This document shows positions 1 through 8,639 of a DNA stretch of 64,000 nt, in pieces. The stretch spans positions 1 through 64,000 of the forward strand of contig JAGCDJ010000017.1 in NCBI GenBank assembly GCA_017651185.1. The letters are read 5' to 3'. Below the pieces are notes generated by a model. That model saw only the letters and a program-made list of their open reading frames with translations. It did not search any database and had not been told where the DNA came from. Source of the stretch: Bacteroidales bacterium. Its GTDB lineage: Bacteria > Bacteroidota > Bacteroidia > Bacteroidales > ML635J-15. The position numbers were made by a program, and so were the translations under genes. The stretch's first letter is position 1; the number at the start of each line of letters is the position of its first letter.

Positions 1-20
1 ACATGCGTCTCTTCATACTC

Positions 21-69
21 GCGTACAACTGACATTTTAAAGGACATAGTGTAGTCCTTTTGTGTACGC
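21..69. repeat. Imperfect inverted repeat at the window edge
   Basis: GCGTACA (21-27) and TGTACGC (63-69) can pair around an inner AAAGGAC/GTCCTTT stem, giving a branched hairpin about 49 bases long. No T-run follows on either strand, so it is not an obvious intrinsic terminator. It may be the tail of a structured transcript or a decayed repeat from the neighbouring region outside the window. Nothing else is recognisable between positions 1 and 150. Confidence 0.4.
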
Positions 70-150
70 CTAACATACTTACTTTCTTTATTTTCCATTT
101 CGTTACTATTTTTATTGTAACGCTATTTTAGGACGAGACATGGATATGAT

Positions 151-181
151 AAAAAAAGAGGCGATATCTGCCGCCTCTTTG
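151..181 (-). terminator. Intrinsic terminator of aspS
   Basis: AAAGAGGCG (155-163) pairs with CGCCTCTTT (172-180) around an 8-base loop. Read on the minus strand the stem is followed by a T-run (the A-run at 151-157). It lies about 20 bases past the aspS stop codon. Confidence 0.85.
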
Positions 182-199
182 TATTTTTGTAATTTGTAA

Positions 200-1960
200 T
201 TATGCTTTCAGGTCAAGTTTGATTTCCAACTCATCAAGTTGTTCCGGAGCAAGTGGAGCAGGGGAACCGCTCATTATGTCGCGACCTGAATTGTTCTTCG
301 GGAAGGCGATGAAATCGCGTATGCTGTCGGCACCTGCAAATATCGAGCACAACCTGTCGAAACCAAATGCCAAACCAGCGTGAGGTGGAGCACCATATTC
401 GAATGCACCCATCAGGAAGCCGAATTGTTCTTGTGCCTGCTCATCGGTAAAACCGAGAGTGTGGAACATCTTGTTTTGCAAAACGCGGTCGTGGATTCTT
501 ATTGAACCGCCACCTACTTCGCTGCCGTTCATAACAATGTCGTATGCGTTTGCGCGGATTTCTCCCCATTTTGACGGGTCATCCAATAGATATTCGTCTT
601 CGGGTTTAGGAGCGGTAAACGGGTGATGCATAGCATAGTAGCGCTGTGTTTCGTCGTCCCATTCGAGAAGTGGGAAGTCGATAACCCACAATGGAGCAAA
701 CTTTTGCGGGTCGCGGAGACCGAGTTGGTTGCCCATTTCGAGGCGAAGTTCGTTCAACTGCTTGCGAGTCTTCATTGCTGGTCCGCAGAGAATCAACATA
801 AGGTCGCCTGGCTTTGCACCAAACTTGTCTGCAAACTTTTTGAGGTCGTCTGCATTGTAGAACTTGTCAACTGATGACTTGAATGTTCCATCGGCATTGT
901 ACTTAATGTAAACCATTCCACCGGCACCAACCTGCGGACGCTTTACGAAATCGGTAAGCTGGTCGAGTTGCTTGCGAGTATATTCGGCGCAACCTTCTGC
1001 ATTTATACCGACAACGAGTTCTGCGTCATCGAACAAACCGAAACCTTTGCCTTTGGCAACATCGTTGAGTTCAACGAATTTCATTCCGAAACGAATGTCG
1101 GGCTTGTCGCTACCATAGTATTTCATTGCATCGTGCCAAGTCATGCGTGGGAACTTGTCGAATTCTATTCCCTTGATTTCCTTGAACAGGTGCTTTGCAA
1201 GTCCTTCAAATGTATTGAGGACGTCTTCCTGTTCCACAAACGACATTTCGCAGTCAATCTGTGTAAATTCCGGCTGACGGTCGGCACGGAGGTCTTCATC
1301 ACGGAAGCAGCGTACAATTTGGAAGTAGCGGTCGAAACCAGCAACCATAAGAAGTTGCTTGTACTGCTGCGGACTTTGTGGCAAAGCGTAGAATTCTCCT
1401 GGATTCATTCGTGATGGAACGACAAAGTCGCGAGCTCCTTCGGGGGTAGACTTAATGAGGAATGGAGTCTCTATTTCAAGGAAATTCAAGTTGCTCAAGT
1501 AGTTGCGAACAAGAATTGCCATGTTGTGACGAAGTTCAAGGTTCTTGCGTACTGGATTTCTGCGAAGGTCCAAGTAACGGTATTTCATGCGGAGGTCATC
1601 GCCACCATCACTTTCGTCTTCGATTGTGAACGGTGGAACCTTGCTGGCGTTCAGTAGGTTGAATTCGGAAACCTTGATTTCGATTTCGCCAGTTGGCATA
1701 TTGGGGTTCTTCGATTCGCGTTCAACAACGATTCCCTTTGCCTGCAGTACGTACTCACGACCGAATGAACGAGCCTGTTCTATTAACTTCTGGTCGCTAA
1801 CGCCGTCCTGAAGGAAAAGTTGTGTGATTCCATATCTGTCGCGGAGGTCAATCCATATCAACGCACCTTTGTCGCGTACGCGCTGTACCCAGCCGCTTAA
1901 TGTAACTTCCTGTCCTGCATTTGCGAGGCGCAATTCCCCGCAGGTATGAGTTCTATACAT
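200..1960 (-). CDS. aspS: Aspartyl-tRNA synthetase
   Basis: Class IIb aminoacyl-tRNA synthetase that charges tRNA-Asp in the cytoplasm. The 586-residue length is that of the bacterial type. An N-terminal OB-fold anticodon-binding domain (about 1-110) is followed by the class II core. Motif 2 ([14 protein letters not shown], about 219-232) and motif 3 (GLAFGFDRL, near 540) are intact, and the bacterial GAD insertion lies between them. The start is [10 protein letters not shown], the usual N-terminus. A TAATTTTG -7 box at 1981-1988 with TTG 20 bases upstream gives a leader of about 15 bases. The gene is single and ends at a strong terminator. The matching tRNA-Asp gene is about 31 kb away in this window. 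Confidence 0.97.
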   Translation of the reverse strand: MYRTHTCGELRLANAGQEVTLSGWVQRVRDKGALIWIDLRDRYGITQLFLQDGVSDQKLIEQARSFGREYVLQAKGIVVERESKNPNMPTGEIEIKVSEFNLLNASKVPPFTIEDESDGGDDLRMKYRYLDLRRNPVRKNLELRHNMAILVRNYLSNLNFLEIETPFLIKSTPEGARDFVVPSRMNPGEFYALPQSPQQYKQLLMVAGFDRYFQIVRCFRDEDLRADRQPEFTQIDCEMSFVEQEDVLNTFEGLAKHLFKEIKGIEFDKFPRMTWHDAMKYYGSDKPDIRFGMKFVELNDVAKGKGFGLFDDAELVVGINAEGCAEYTRKQLDQLTDFVKRPQVGAGGMVYIKYNADGTFKSSVDKFYNADDLKKFADKFGAKPGDLMLILCGPAMKTRKQLNELRLEMGNQLGLRDPQKFAPLWVIDFPLLEWDDETQRYYAMHHPFTAPKPEDEYLLDDPSKWGEIRANAYDIVMNGSEVGGGSIRIHDRVLQNKMFHTLGFTDEQAQEQFGFLMGAFEYGAPPHAGLAFGFDRLCSIFAGADSIRDFIAFPKNNSGRDIMSGSPAPLAPEQLDELEIKLDLKA

Positions 1961-1980
1961 AGTTCAAATTTTTAAGACTG

Positions 1981-2011
1981 CAAAATTACAGAATCGCAAA
2001 TGATATAGCAA
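1981..2011 (-). promoter_or_regulatory. aspS promoter (Bacteroidota type)
   Basis: On the minus strand TTG (2009-2011), 20 bases, then TAATTTTG (1981-1988). This matches the Bacteroidota primary sigma consensus TTTG / TAnnTTTG and places the start of transcription about 15 bases before the aspS ATG. Confidence 0.6.
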
Positions 2012-2095
2012 TATTTTTTTTGTGAGATGGCAAAAAATCTTGGACATTTTTCTCTTTCTCCTTGATAATTGGATTTATAACTGTTTTTGTTTGAA

Positions 2096-2257
2096 AAATT
2101 ATTTCGCCAGAATTGTGTATTTAAATGGTATTTTGGCGATTTTATTTTTAAATAATTTCGCCAAAACTGTTATATTTATCATTATTTTGGCTATTTTGTT
2201 TTGAAATTATTTTGCCAGTTTTGATATAAATAGTATATTTGTGGCGAAATAATTTTA
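2096..2257 (+). repeat. 54-bp tandem repeat, three diverged copies, at an ATPase promoter
   Basis: Three copies with an exact 54-base period begin at 2096, 2150 and 2204. Each opens with AAATTATTTCGCCAG or a close variant and carries an inverted partner (TTTTGGCGATTTTATTT type) 35 bases further on, at 2131, 2185 and about 2240. The third copy contains the promoter of the downstream ATPase: TTTG at 2211-2214, 19 bases, TATATTTG at 2234-2241. The repeat therefore overlaps both promoter elements and the transcription start, as an operator array would. Confidence 0.75.
2211..2241 (+). promoter_or_regulatory. Promoter of the AAA ATPase gene at 2263
   Basis: TTTG (2211-2214), 19 bases, TATATTTG (2234-2241): a perfect match to the Bacteroidota consensus. 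Transcription would begin near 2246, about 17 bases before ATG 2263. This rules out the in-frame TTG at 2239 as a start. Confidence 0.75.
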
Positions 2258-2262
2258 GGGAT

Positions 2263-3717
2263 ATGAAAGAACTTATCATAGGTAGATTTCGGGAACAGAA
2301 TAAGTTACAAGATTTGTACGAATCGAAGTATGCAGAATTTCTTGTCGTTTATGGACGGCGTAGAACAGGAAAAACTTTTCTTGTCAGAGAGTACTTTGAA
2401 GATAAGTTTTCGTTTTACCATACTGCACTATCTCCATACGAAATGTTGGACAATACAGAATTGCTTCTTGAGCAGCAATTGAAAAAGTTTGGCGATACGC
2501 TTCGCTCTTATGGTAGTTTGTGTTCGGGCACGCCCAGAGATTGGTTCGAGGCGTTTGATTGGCTGCGCGATTTGCTTTCGAAAAAGTCGCAGAAAAAGCG
2601 TTTGGTTGTATTCATTGACGAGCTTCCGTGGCTTGATACGCCGCGTTCCAATTTTATTACGGCCTTCGAGCATTTTTGGAATAGTTGGGGTGCTGGTCGT
2701 CATAATTTGTTCCTTATTGTGTGTGGTTCGGCTACATCGTGGATTTCCAAAAAGTTGCTAAATAATACTGGTGGCTTGTATGGACGTTCTACCTACGAAA
2801 TGCAGATAGTGCCGTTTTCGCTCCGTGAATGCGAGTTGTTCTACAAAAAGCGCGGTCTTGTTCTTGACCGTTACGATCAGTTGCAGGCCTATATGATTAC
2901 TGGCGGCATACCTTATTATTTATCGTACTTTGAGAAGGGAAGGAGTTTTCCGCAGAACATTGATGCTATGTTTTTCTCGACAAATGGTAAATTGACAAAT
3001 GAATTTGAGCGTTTGTATAGTTCGCTTTTTGTTGATTCTCAAAGATATGTTTCGGTTGTAAGGGCATTGAGCAAACGAAGAGACGGTTTGACAAGAAAAG
3101 AAATTTCAGAGAATCTTGGATTAAGTTCGGGCGGGGGGCTGACAGAAATACTGCACACCCTTGAAGTTAGTAACCTTATTGTTTCGTATCCTATTTACAA
3201 AGGTTCGCAACGCGATGTGCGCTACAAGTTAGTCGATTTGTTTTCCCTATTTTACATGTATTTCATGGAGTCGCATAAGACAAATAGTCAAAATTTCTGG
3301 TCGGAAAACTACAAGTCGCCACAACTTAATGCATGGAGAGGTTTCGCGTTTGAAGAAGTCTGCTATGTGCATCAGAACCAGTTGAAGCAGGCATTGGGAA
3401 TTGGTGGTGTTCACACTGAGATTATGCCGTGGCGAAGCAAAGACGATGAATGTGTGCAAATAGATATGGTTATTGACCGTGATGACAGGGTTATAAATGT
3501 TTGTGAAATAAAGTTTTCGCAGGATGTGTTTACAATAACTAAAGAATATGATGCCAAGCTCCGCCACAAGTTGCAGGTGTTTATTGATAAGACAAAATTG
3601 AAAAAGAATCCGCATCTTACTCTTATAACTACATTCGGATTGCATGATAATGAATACAGCGGGCATGTTCAGAAAAGTTTGACTATGGACGATTTGTTTC
3701 GTGAGGTGTTTGTTTAA
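2263..3717 (+). CDS. AAA ATPase with C-terminal PD-(D/E)XK-like domain (ATPase_2/DUF234 type)
   Basis: 484 residues from ATG 2263. An upstream in-frame TTG lies inside the -7 box and is not used. The N-terminal ATPase has Walker A GRRRTGKT (about 31-38) and Walker B VVFIDELPW (about 120), followed by a sensor strand LIVCGSATSW. A winged-helix segment comes next (RRDGLTRKEISENLG, about 280-295). The C-terminus carries a nuclease-like QIDMVID...CEIKF pattern (D-x(n)-E-x-K), as in DUF234. Proteins of this archaeal-type ATPase family are found in many paralogues in Bacteroidota and have no settled function. The gene stands alone behind a 54-bp tandem repeat. Two shorter relatives lie at 57844-58956 and 60365-61516 and lack the nuclease-like tail. 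Confidence 0.8.
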   Translation: MKELIIGRFREQNKLQDLYESKYAEFLVVYGRRRTGKTFLVREYFEDKFSFYHTALSPYEMLDNTELLLEQQLKKFGDTLRSYGSLCSGTPRDWFEAFDWLRDLLSKKSQKKRLVVFIDELPWLDTPRSNFITAFEHFWNSWGAGRHNLFLIVCGSATSWISKKLLNNTGGLYGRSTYEMQIVPFSLRECELFYKKRGLVLDRYDQLQAYMITGGIPYYLSYFEKGRSFPQNIDAMFFSTNGKLTNEFERLYSSLFVDSQRYVSVVRALSKRRDGLTRKEISENLGLSSGGGLTEILHTLEVSNLIVSYPIYKGSQRDVRYKLVDLFSLFYMYFMESHKTNSQNFWSENYKSPQLNAWRGFAFEEVCYVHQNQLKQALGIGGVHTEIMPWRSKDDECVQIDMVIDRDDRVINVCEIKFSQDVFTITKEYDAKLRHKLQVFIDKTKLKKNPHLTLITTFGLHDNEYSGHVQKSLTMDDLFREVFV

Positions 3718-3746
3718 TTTTGTTCGTCTTAAGTCGTAAAAAAGGT

Positions 3747-3778
3747 TTTGACAAAGCATAAGTTTTTTATTAATTTTG
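3747..3778 (+). promoter_or_regulatory. Promoter of the HEAT-like / kinase / regulator operon
   Basis: TTTG (3747-3750), 20 bases, TAATTTTG (3771-3778), about 22 bases before ATG 3801. Confidence 0.65.
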
Positions 3779-3800
3779 CAACTTGTTCAAATGAATTGCT

Positions 3801-4337
3801 ATGATTGATTTGTCGAAGTTGAATAAGGAACAGAAGAAGATAGTCGCCGACTTGTATAATCCTGACGAAGAAGTTGTTGTGGAAACTTTGTATAGGATAC
3901 GCGAGATTGGTGGCGAGTATTGCATTTCGCCGATGATTGAGGTGTTCTTTTCTACGCCTTTTGCCAATGTCCGTACGGAAATAGGACGGGTTTTCCTCGA
4001 TTTGAAGAGTGCAAAAGTTTCGGGCGAAATACTTGAAAATCTTTCTGGCTACATGACCCACGAACTTATTGGTGAGTTTATTTCCAATTTGTGGCAGTCG
4101 TCGGTGGTGTTCGATGATGTTGTTCCCTTTGTCGAGAAGTTTGTTGTTGCTGATGATATGCTTGCGTTGGATTGCCTATCTTTGGTCGAGAACAATCTAG
4201 GTAATATTACAGGCAAGTCGCTTGCAAGGTGCCGTGAGATTGTCCGTGACAACTATTCTTCGTTCGATGGCATGAAAAAGCAGTTGGCTGATGATTTGAT
4301 TTCTATTTTAGAAAGTCGTAGTGCGTATGAAGATTAG
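3801..4337 (+). CDS. Hypothetical HEAT-repeat-like protein
   Basis: 178 residues, no signal peptide or membrane segment. Pairs of amphipathic helices (for example ADLYNPDEEVVVETLYRIRE near the start) resemble HEAT repeats, which usually mediate protein contacts. No catalytic motif is seen. It has its own promoter and its 3' end overlaps the start of the histidine kinase gene by 11 bases, so the two are probably translated together. This suggests, without proving, a role as accessory to that signalling pair. Confidence 0.7.
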   Translation: MIDLSKLNKEQKKIVADLYNPDEEVVVETLYRIREIGGEYCISPMIEVFFSTPFANVRTEIGRVFLDLKSAKVSGEILENLSGYMTHELIGEFISNLWQSSVVFDDVVPFVEKFVVADDMLALDCLSLVENNLGNITGKSLARCREIVRDNYSSFDGMKKQLADDLISILESRSAYED

Positions 4338-6150
4338 AATTTTCCTGTGCATTTTGTCTGTTATGCTGTTGTCGCGTATGGCAATGGCAGAAGAAAAAGT
4401 ATCTCCAATAGACAGTTGTTTTAATGCTGCGAAGCAATATGAGTCCAATTCGGATTTGTATAATGCGGCTTTGTGTTATTCCGATGCGATAAAGCACGCT
4501 AGGAGTGAGGACGAAAGCCGGCTTCCTGAATTGTTGCTGGCATATTGCAGGGCGTTGACCTATCTTGGCGATTATTCTGGCGCACTTATTAATATTGAGG
4601 AGGCAGAATCGCTGGCACCTCGCGACAATGAATCTCTTCGCGGAAGATTGATGACAGCATACGGTACTATTTATTTTTTCCAGGGAAATTTTGACGAATC
4701 ACTTAAATATTACGAAGAGGCTTTAAAATGTGCGGAGAATTATGGTAGCCCATTGGGAATTTCGATTTCCCAGACCAATATTGCTTGCATATATGGAGAA
4801 AAGAAGGACTATGAAAAGGCTATCGAAATGTTTGAGAAAAGTCTTGTGGCACAGGAAGAAGCCAAAGATAGTTCGTCAATTGCAACTACCATTTACAATA
4901 TTGCGCAATGTCATTTGGATTTAAAGAATTACGACGAGGCATACAAGTATATGAATAAAGCGCTTGAAGTGGCGGAAACTTCGAATACCGAGATTTTAAC
5001 CTTATGCTTGCAGGGCCTTGCAAAGATTGAGCAAAACAATTCTAATTTCGAAGAAGCAGAAAGATTATTGGATAGGAGTGAGCGCATTGCAATTGACAAT
5101 CATTTTAGGCAGGCTTTGCAAACGCTATATAGGGAAAAGAAAGAATTTTATGTGAACTTGGGCAGGTATCGCGAAGCTTACGAATACTTGTCAAAATATC
5201 ATGAATTCTCTGATTCATTGTTTTCTGAGGATACTAAGAATAAACTTAATGCACAAAGGATTAGGTTTGAGTTGAGAGAAAAGGAGCTCCAGATTGAGGA
5301 TCAGGAGGAAACCATAAGGCAACTGAAAATAATGAGGACTATATTATATACAGCTATTGCCTTTTTGTTCATAATTATATGTCTTGTTATCCGTTTGTGG
5401 TATGTTAGGCGTGCTAGAAATAAGGAACTTGAGGAGATTAATCTCACCAAGGACAAGTTCTTGGCAATAATTTCGCACGACCTTAAGAATCCTGCTATTG
5501 CTATTCGCAATGCGGTGCAAGTGATTGCTGAAAATTTTGAAACTTTAAGCAAGGAAGAATTGTTTAATCTTGGTTATCAGGTACTTCAGACAAGCGAAAG
5601 TCAGGTAAAGCTTATTTATGATTTGTTGAACTGGTCTCAAATGGAGATTGGGCGTATGCCGTACAATCCGGTAGATTTGAACCTAAGTGAGGTAATAAAA
5701 AATGTCGCCCGACTCATTGAAATAAATGCAGCAGGCAAGAATATAAGCATTGTAACAAATGTGCCCGATGGTTGTATTGTTTATGCCGACAAAAATATGT
5801 TGGAAACGGTTTTGCGCAATCTGTTGTCGAATGCAATAAAGTTCTCGTATGAGAATTCTGAAATTAATATTTCTGTCGAAAATGCCGGTCATAAATATAT
5901 GGTTTCTGTTATGGACAATGGAGTTGGAATTCCTAAGGAACGTATAGATGGTATTTTCAGTATGGATGCAAAATCTACTATGGGAACAAGTGGCGAAGTT
6001 GGAAACGGCCTTGGGCTTGCAGTGTGCGACCAGATGGTAAAAAAGAATGGTGGAACAATTTCTGTCGAAAGCGAAGTCGGTAAATATACAAAGTTTAATT
6101 TCACAATAAATAAAGCCAATGTCAAGGCAACTGAAAATAGCAATAGTTGA
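4327..6150 (+). CDS. TPR-domain sensor histidine kinase
   Basis: 607 residues from ATG 4327; GTG 4321 is in frame, but the second methionine opens a cleaner signal peptide (about 1-22, ending AMAEE). Tetratricopeptide repeats fill about 30-310 and would lie in the periplasm. A coiled coil is followed by one membrane helix (about 339-358). The cytoplasmic part has a HisKA domain with the phospho-acceptor in ISHDLKNP (about His384) and an ATPase domain with N box (NLLSNAIKF), G1 (DNGVGIP) and G2 (GNGLGLAV). TPR sensors of this kind are common in Bacteroidota; the ligand is unknown. The downstream LuxR-type regulator overlaps by 32 bases and is the expected partner. This is unusual because a HisKA kinase is more often paired with an OmpR-type regulator. 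Confidence 0.88.
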   Translation: MKIRIFLCILSVMLLSRMAMAEEKVSPIDSCFNAAKQYESNSDLYNAALCYSDAIKHARSEDESRLPELLLAYCRALTYLGDYSGALINIEEAESLAPRDNESLRGRLMTAYGTIYFFQGNFDESLKYYEEALKCAENYGSPLGISISQTNIACIYGEKKDYEKAIEMFEKSLVAQEEAKDSSSIATTIYNIAQCHLDLKNYDEAYKYMNKALEVAETSNTEILTLCLQGLAKIEQNNSNFEEAERLLDRSERIAIDNHFRQALQTLYREKKEFYVNLGRYREAYEYLSKYHEFSDSLFSEDTKNKLNAQRIRFELREKELQIEDQEETIRQLKIMRTILYTAIAFLFIIICLVIRLWYVRRARNKELEEINLTKDKFLAIISHDLKNPAIAIRNAVQVIAENFETLSKEELFNLGYQVLQTSESQVKLIYDLLNWSQMEIGRMPYNPVDLNLSEVIKNVARLIEINAAGKNISIVTNVPDGCIVYADKNMLETVLRNLLSNAIKFSYENSEINISVENAGHKYMVSVMDNGVGIPKERIDGIFSMDAKSTMGTSGEVGNGLGLAVCDQMVKKNGGTISVESEVGKYTKFNFTINKANVKATENSNS

Positions 6151-6757
6151 TGACCATCCGTTGTTTATGATAGGGACTAGGATGGCGATGATGCCGTTTT
6201 ACGACCTTAATCTTATTCGTACATTCTCATCAGGGAAAATTTTTCTTGATGCAATGCCTGATTTTATGCCAGAGGTTGTGTTGCTTGACATTATTATGCC
6301 CGAAATGACTGGTTTGCAGGTGGCGAAAAGACTGAAAGACGATTATCCAGATGTGAAGATTCTTATCTTGTCGGCAGAGACTGATGAGGAGACTGTGTTG
6401 AAAGCAATGGAAATCGGTGTAAACGGATTCATTAGCAAGGCATCGCAACCTGAAGAAATATACAATGCCATTGAAACTATAGTTGATGGAGCCACTTATT
6501 TTGGATGCGATATTGCGCTTATTCTTAGAAAAATTACTGAGAATAAGAAATTGCAGGACGATATGTTTTCACAGCGCGAACTTGAAATCATAAGGTATTG
6601 TGCCGACGGTTTGATGAGCAAGGAGATTGCCGAAAAACTATGCATTAGCGCACGAACAGTCGAAGGTCACAAACTGAACATTTTCCGCAAGATGGGAATT
6701 TCAAACACAGCGGAACTCATAAAGTATTCTATAAAGACAGGAATTGTAAGGTTGTAG
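6119..6757 (+). CDS. LuxR/NarL-family response regulator
   Basis: 212 residues. The receiver domain (1-120) has the acidic pair DD at 11-12, the phospho-acceptor Asp57 in VVLLDIIMPEM, and the conserved Lys in GFISKAS. The DNA-binding domain (about 148-208) is a LuxR-type helix-turn-helix (MSKEIAEKLCISARTVEGHK). Its start lies inside the kinase gene (32-base overlap), which argues for coupled translation and for being the kinase's target. Its regulon cannot be read from here. Confidence 0.93.
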   Translation: MSRQLKIAIVDDHPLFMIGTRMAMMPFYDLNLIRTFSSGKIFLDAMPDFMPEVVLLDIIMPEMTGLQVAKRLKDDYPDVKILILSAETDEETVLKAMEIGVNGFISKASQPEEIYNAIETIVDGATYFGCDIALILRKITENKKLQDDMFSQRELEIIRYCADGLMSKEIAEKLCISARTVEGHKLNIFRKMGISNTAELIKYSIKTGIVRL

Positions 6758-6786
6758 GGAAGAGGTTGTCCTCATAAACTCTTGTG

Positions 6787-6814
6787 AAACATCGCAATGC
6801 ATTACGATGTTTTT
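6787..6814 (+). terminator. Terminator of the kinase/regulator operon
   Basis: AAACATCG (6787-6794) pairs with CGATGTTT at the other end of the hairpin and is followed by a short T-run. The loop side contains CAATGCATT, resembling the CGCAATGCATTGCG core of the palindrome at 60156-60183. Confidence 0.65.
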
Positions 6815-7072
6815 TATGCAAAATCTTTCAAATTTTGTAGGTCTATTTGTCCATTATAACTGCGCTCAAACTATAAAATATAAGTGCTGTTTTATTCATG
6901 TTTTACAAAATACATAAAATGCTTTTTTTTGAGTATGGGTATTTTTACTGCCTTGTTTTCTTTTGTGTTGTAATTGCTAATTTGTTGTTAATGATGTTGT
7001 TATATGGTTGTGCCGATTTGTATTTCCTTGAATTATATTTGGTGTGTAATGAAAAATGCGTAAAATTACCTA
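6815..7072. other. Intergenic stretch without a recognisable gene
   Basis: AT-rich sequence. An open frame at 6898-7113 is dominated by Phe, Leu and Tyr codons of T-rich DNA and has no promoter or domain, so it is not called. No repeats or RNA structures were recognised here. Confidence 0.5.
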
Positions 7073-7186
7073 TTCGCCAGTTTTTGAGTTCAACATACCT
7101 TTGCATCGCATAAGGTTAAAATAAAGTATAATATGACTGTACCATTAACAGGGGTAGTTCTCCCAAAACTTCCCTTGTTTTTTTTA
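7073..7186 (+). ncRNA. Candidate short transcript with own promoter and terminator
   Basis: A promoter (TTCG 7073-7076, 19 bases, TACCTTTG 7096-7103) is followed about 45 bases later by a hairpin, AACAGGGG (7147-7154) with CCCTTGTT (7172-7179), extended inside by AGTT/AACT and followed by a run of eight T. The product would be about 78 bases. A 30-codon frame starting at 7133 runs through the terminator, so a peptide or a leader RNA cannot be excluded. There is no gene on this strand immediately downstream, because hisS lies on the other strand. Confidence 0.4.
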
Positions 7187-7192
7187 TTTATG

Positions 7193-7222
7193 GCAAACGC
7201 TTTCCAACTGGAAAGCGTTTGC
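7193..7222. repeat. Perfect 13-bp inverted repeat between a short transcript and hisS
   Basis: GCAAACGCTTTCC (7193-7205) and GGAAAGCGTTTGC (7210-7222) form a perfect 13-bp stem with a 4-base loop. T's lie before it on the plus strand, and it is followed by A's on the minus strand, so it does not fit a classical terminator in either direction. It may still help end hisS transcription. Confidence 0.6.
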
Positions 7223-7266
7223 TGATAATGCCGGCTTTATTTTACCCCTCAGAATCGCTTCCGACA

Positions 7267-8628
7267 TTATTTTATGAAACTAGCAATTTTGTCTTGTGAG
7301 ATTGTTGTCTGTTCGCCAGTTGCCATGTTCTTTATTGTTGCTGTGTCGTTTGCAACTTCACTTTCTCCTACAATAATTACAAACGGTATGTTGTGACTGT
7401 TGGCAAACTTGAACTGTTTGTCCAGTTTTGATTTTTCAGGGAAAACAATGCAACTAATACCTTCTTTCCTAAGTTTTCCTGCTATCTCGATGCATGCGCG
7501 TTCTTCGTCCTGTCCGAAGTTTACAAGCAGGGCAGTGCTGTATTCATCGGTTTGCTTCGGGAAAAGTTCTAGTTGTGTCATCACATCATAGATGCGGTCG
7601 GCACCAAATGAAACGCCAACGCCCGAAACGTCTTTCAGTCCGAATATACCGGTAAGGTTATCGTAGCGACCTCCACCACAAATGCTTCCAATTTCAACAT
7701 CATTGGCTTTTACCTCGAATATTGCACCTGTGTAGTAGTTCAAACCGCGGGCAAGACTGAGGTCAAGTTCTACATTTATTCCGAGTTTGTGTTCGCGGAT
7801 GTAACCGAAAATAACATTCATCTCTTCGATTCCTGCCTTGCCGGTTTCGGTGTTACCGATAATGCTTTCAATCAGTTTGAATGTTTCTTCCGTGTTGCCT
7901 TTGTTGGTGAGAATCGGTCTTAACTTTGCTATTGCATCGTCCGAAAGTCCGTTTGCTCGGAGTTCTTCCTCAACTTTTTCCAGACCGATTTTGTCAATCT
8001 TGTCGATTGCGACGGTTATTGCCACAAACTTGTCGGCTTCGCCAATTGCTTCGGCAATGCCCGACAATATTTTGCGGTTGTTTAATTTCAGTGTTACCGA
8101 AATGCCAAGTTTTGCAAAGACATCGTCAATTATTTGTATCAGTTCAAACTCGTTGAATAGAGATTTTGAACCAATTATGTCAACATCGCACTGGTAGAAC
8201 TCTCTGTATCTGCCTTTCTGCGGTTTGTCGGCACGCCATACTGGCTGGATTTGGTAGCGCTTGAACGGAAATACAATGTCGTTTCTGTGTTGTACCACGA
8301 AACGTGCAAACGGAACTGTAAGGTCGTAGCGAAGACCTTTTTCCGAAATGTTGTTTGTTATTTCTATATAATTCTGTGCATCAAGACTTTCCTTTGAAAT
8401 CTTGTCGGTGAAATTTCCTGAGTTCAAAATTTTGAAAAGCAATTTGTCTCCTTCTGCACCATACTTACCGAGAAGGGTAGAGAGGTTCTCCATTGCTGGG
8501 GTTTCTATCTGTGAGAATCCATAGTTATGAAAAACTTCCTTTATCGTGTTGAAGATATAGTTTCTCCTGTTCATTTCGGCTGGACCGAAATCGCGTGTTC
8601 CTTTTGGTGTTGAAACCTGTTGTGCCAT
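7267..8628 (-). CDS. hisS: Histidyl-tRNA synthetase
   Basis: 453-residue class II synthetase charging tRNA-His. Motif 1 starts at PKGTRDFGP (8-16). Motif 2 spans about 115-147, ending [13 protein letters not shown]. The histidine-binding signature [10 protein letters not shown] lies near 300, followed by a C-terminal anticodon-binding domain. The start lies 11 bases after the ychF stop, so the two form a ychF-hisS operon read from the ychF promoter. Confidence 0.97.
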   Translation of the reverse strand: MAQQVSTPKGTRDFGPAEMNRRNYIFNTIKEVFHNYGFSQIETPAMENLSTLLGKYGAEGDKLLFKILNSGNFTDKISKESLDAQNYIEITNNISEKGLRYDLTVPFARFVVQHRNDIVFPFKRYQIQPVWRADKPQKGRYREFYQCDVDIIGSKSLFNEFELIQIIDDVFAKLGISVTLKLNNRKILSGIAEAIGEADKFVAITVAIDKIDKIGLEKVEEELRANGLSDDAIAKLRPILTNKGNTEETFKLIESIIGNTETGKAGIEEMNVIFGYIREHKLGINVELDLSLARGLNYYTGAIFEVKANDVEIGSICGGGRYDNLTGIFGLKDVSGVGVSFGADRIYDVMTQLELFPKQTDEYSTALLVNFGQDEERACIEIAGKLRKEGISCIVFPEKSKLDKQFKFANSHNIPFVIIVGESEVANDTATIKNMATGEQTTISQDKIASFIK

Positions 8629-8639
8629 TTTGCTAAAAA

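Noticed and set aside
2022..2204. 60-codon open frame upstream of the first ATPase
   Set aside because: It runs through the 54-bp tandem repeat, its hydrophobic product reflects the AT-rich repeat, and it lies upstream of the actual promoter.
6898..7113. 71-codon open frame rich in Phe, Leu and Tyr
   Set aside because: Composition follows from T-rich intergenic DNA; no promoter, domain or operon context.
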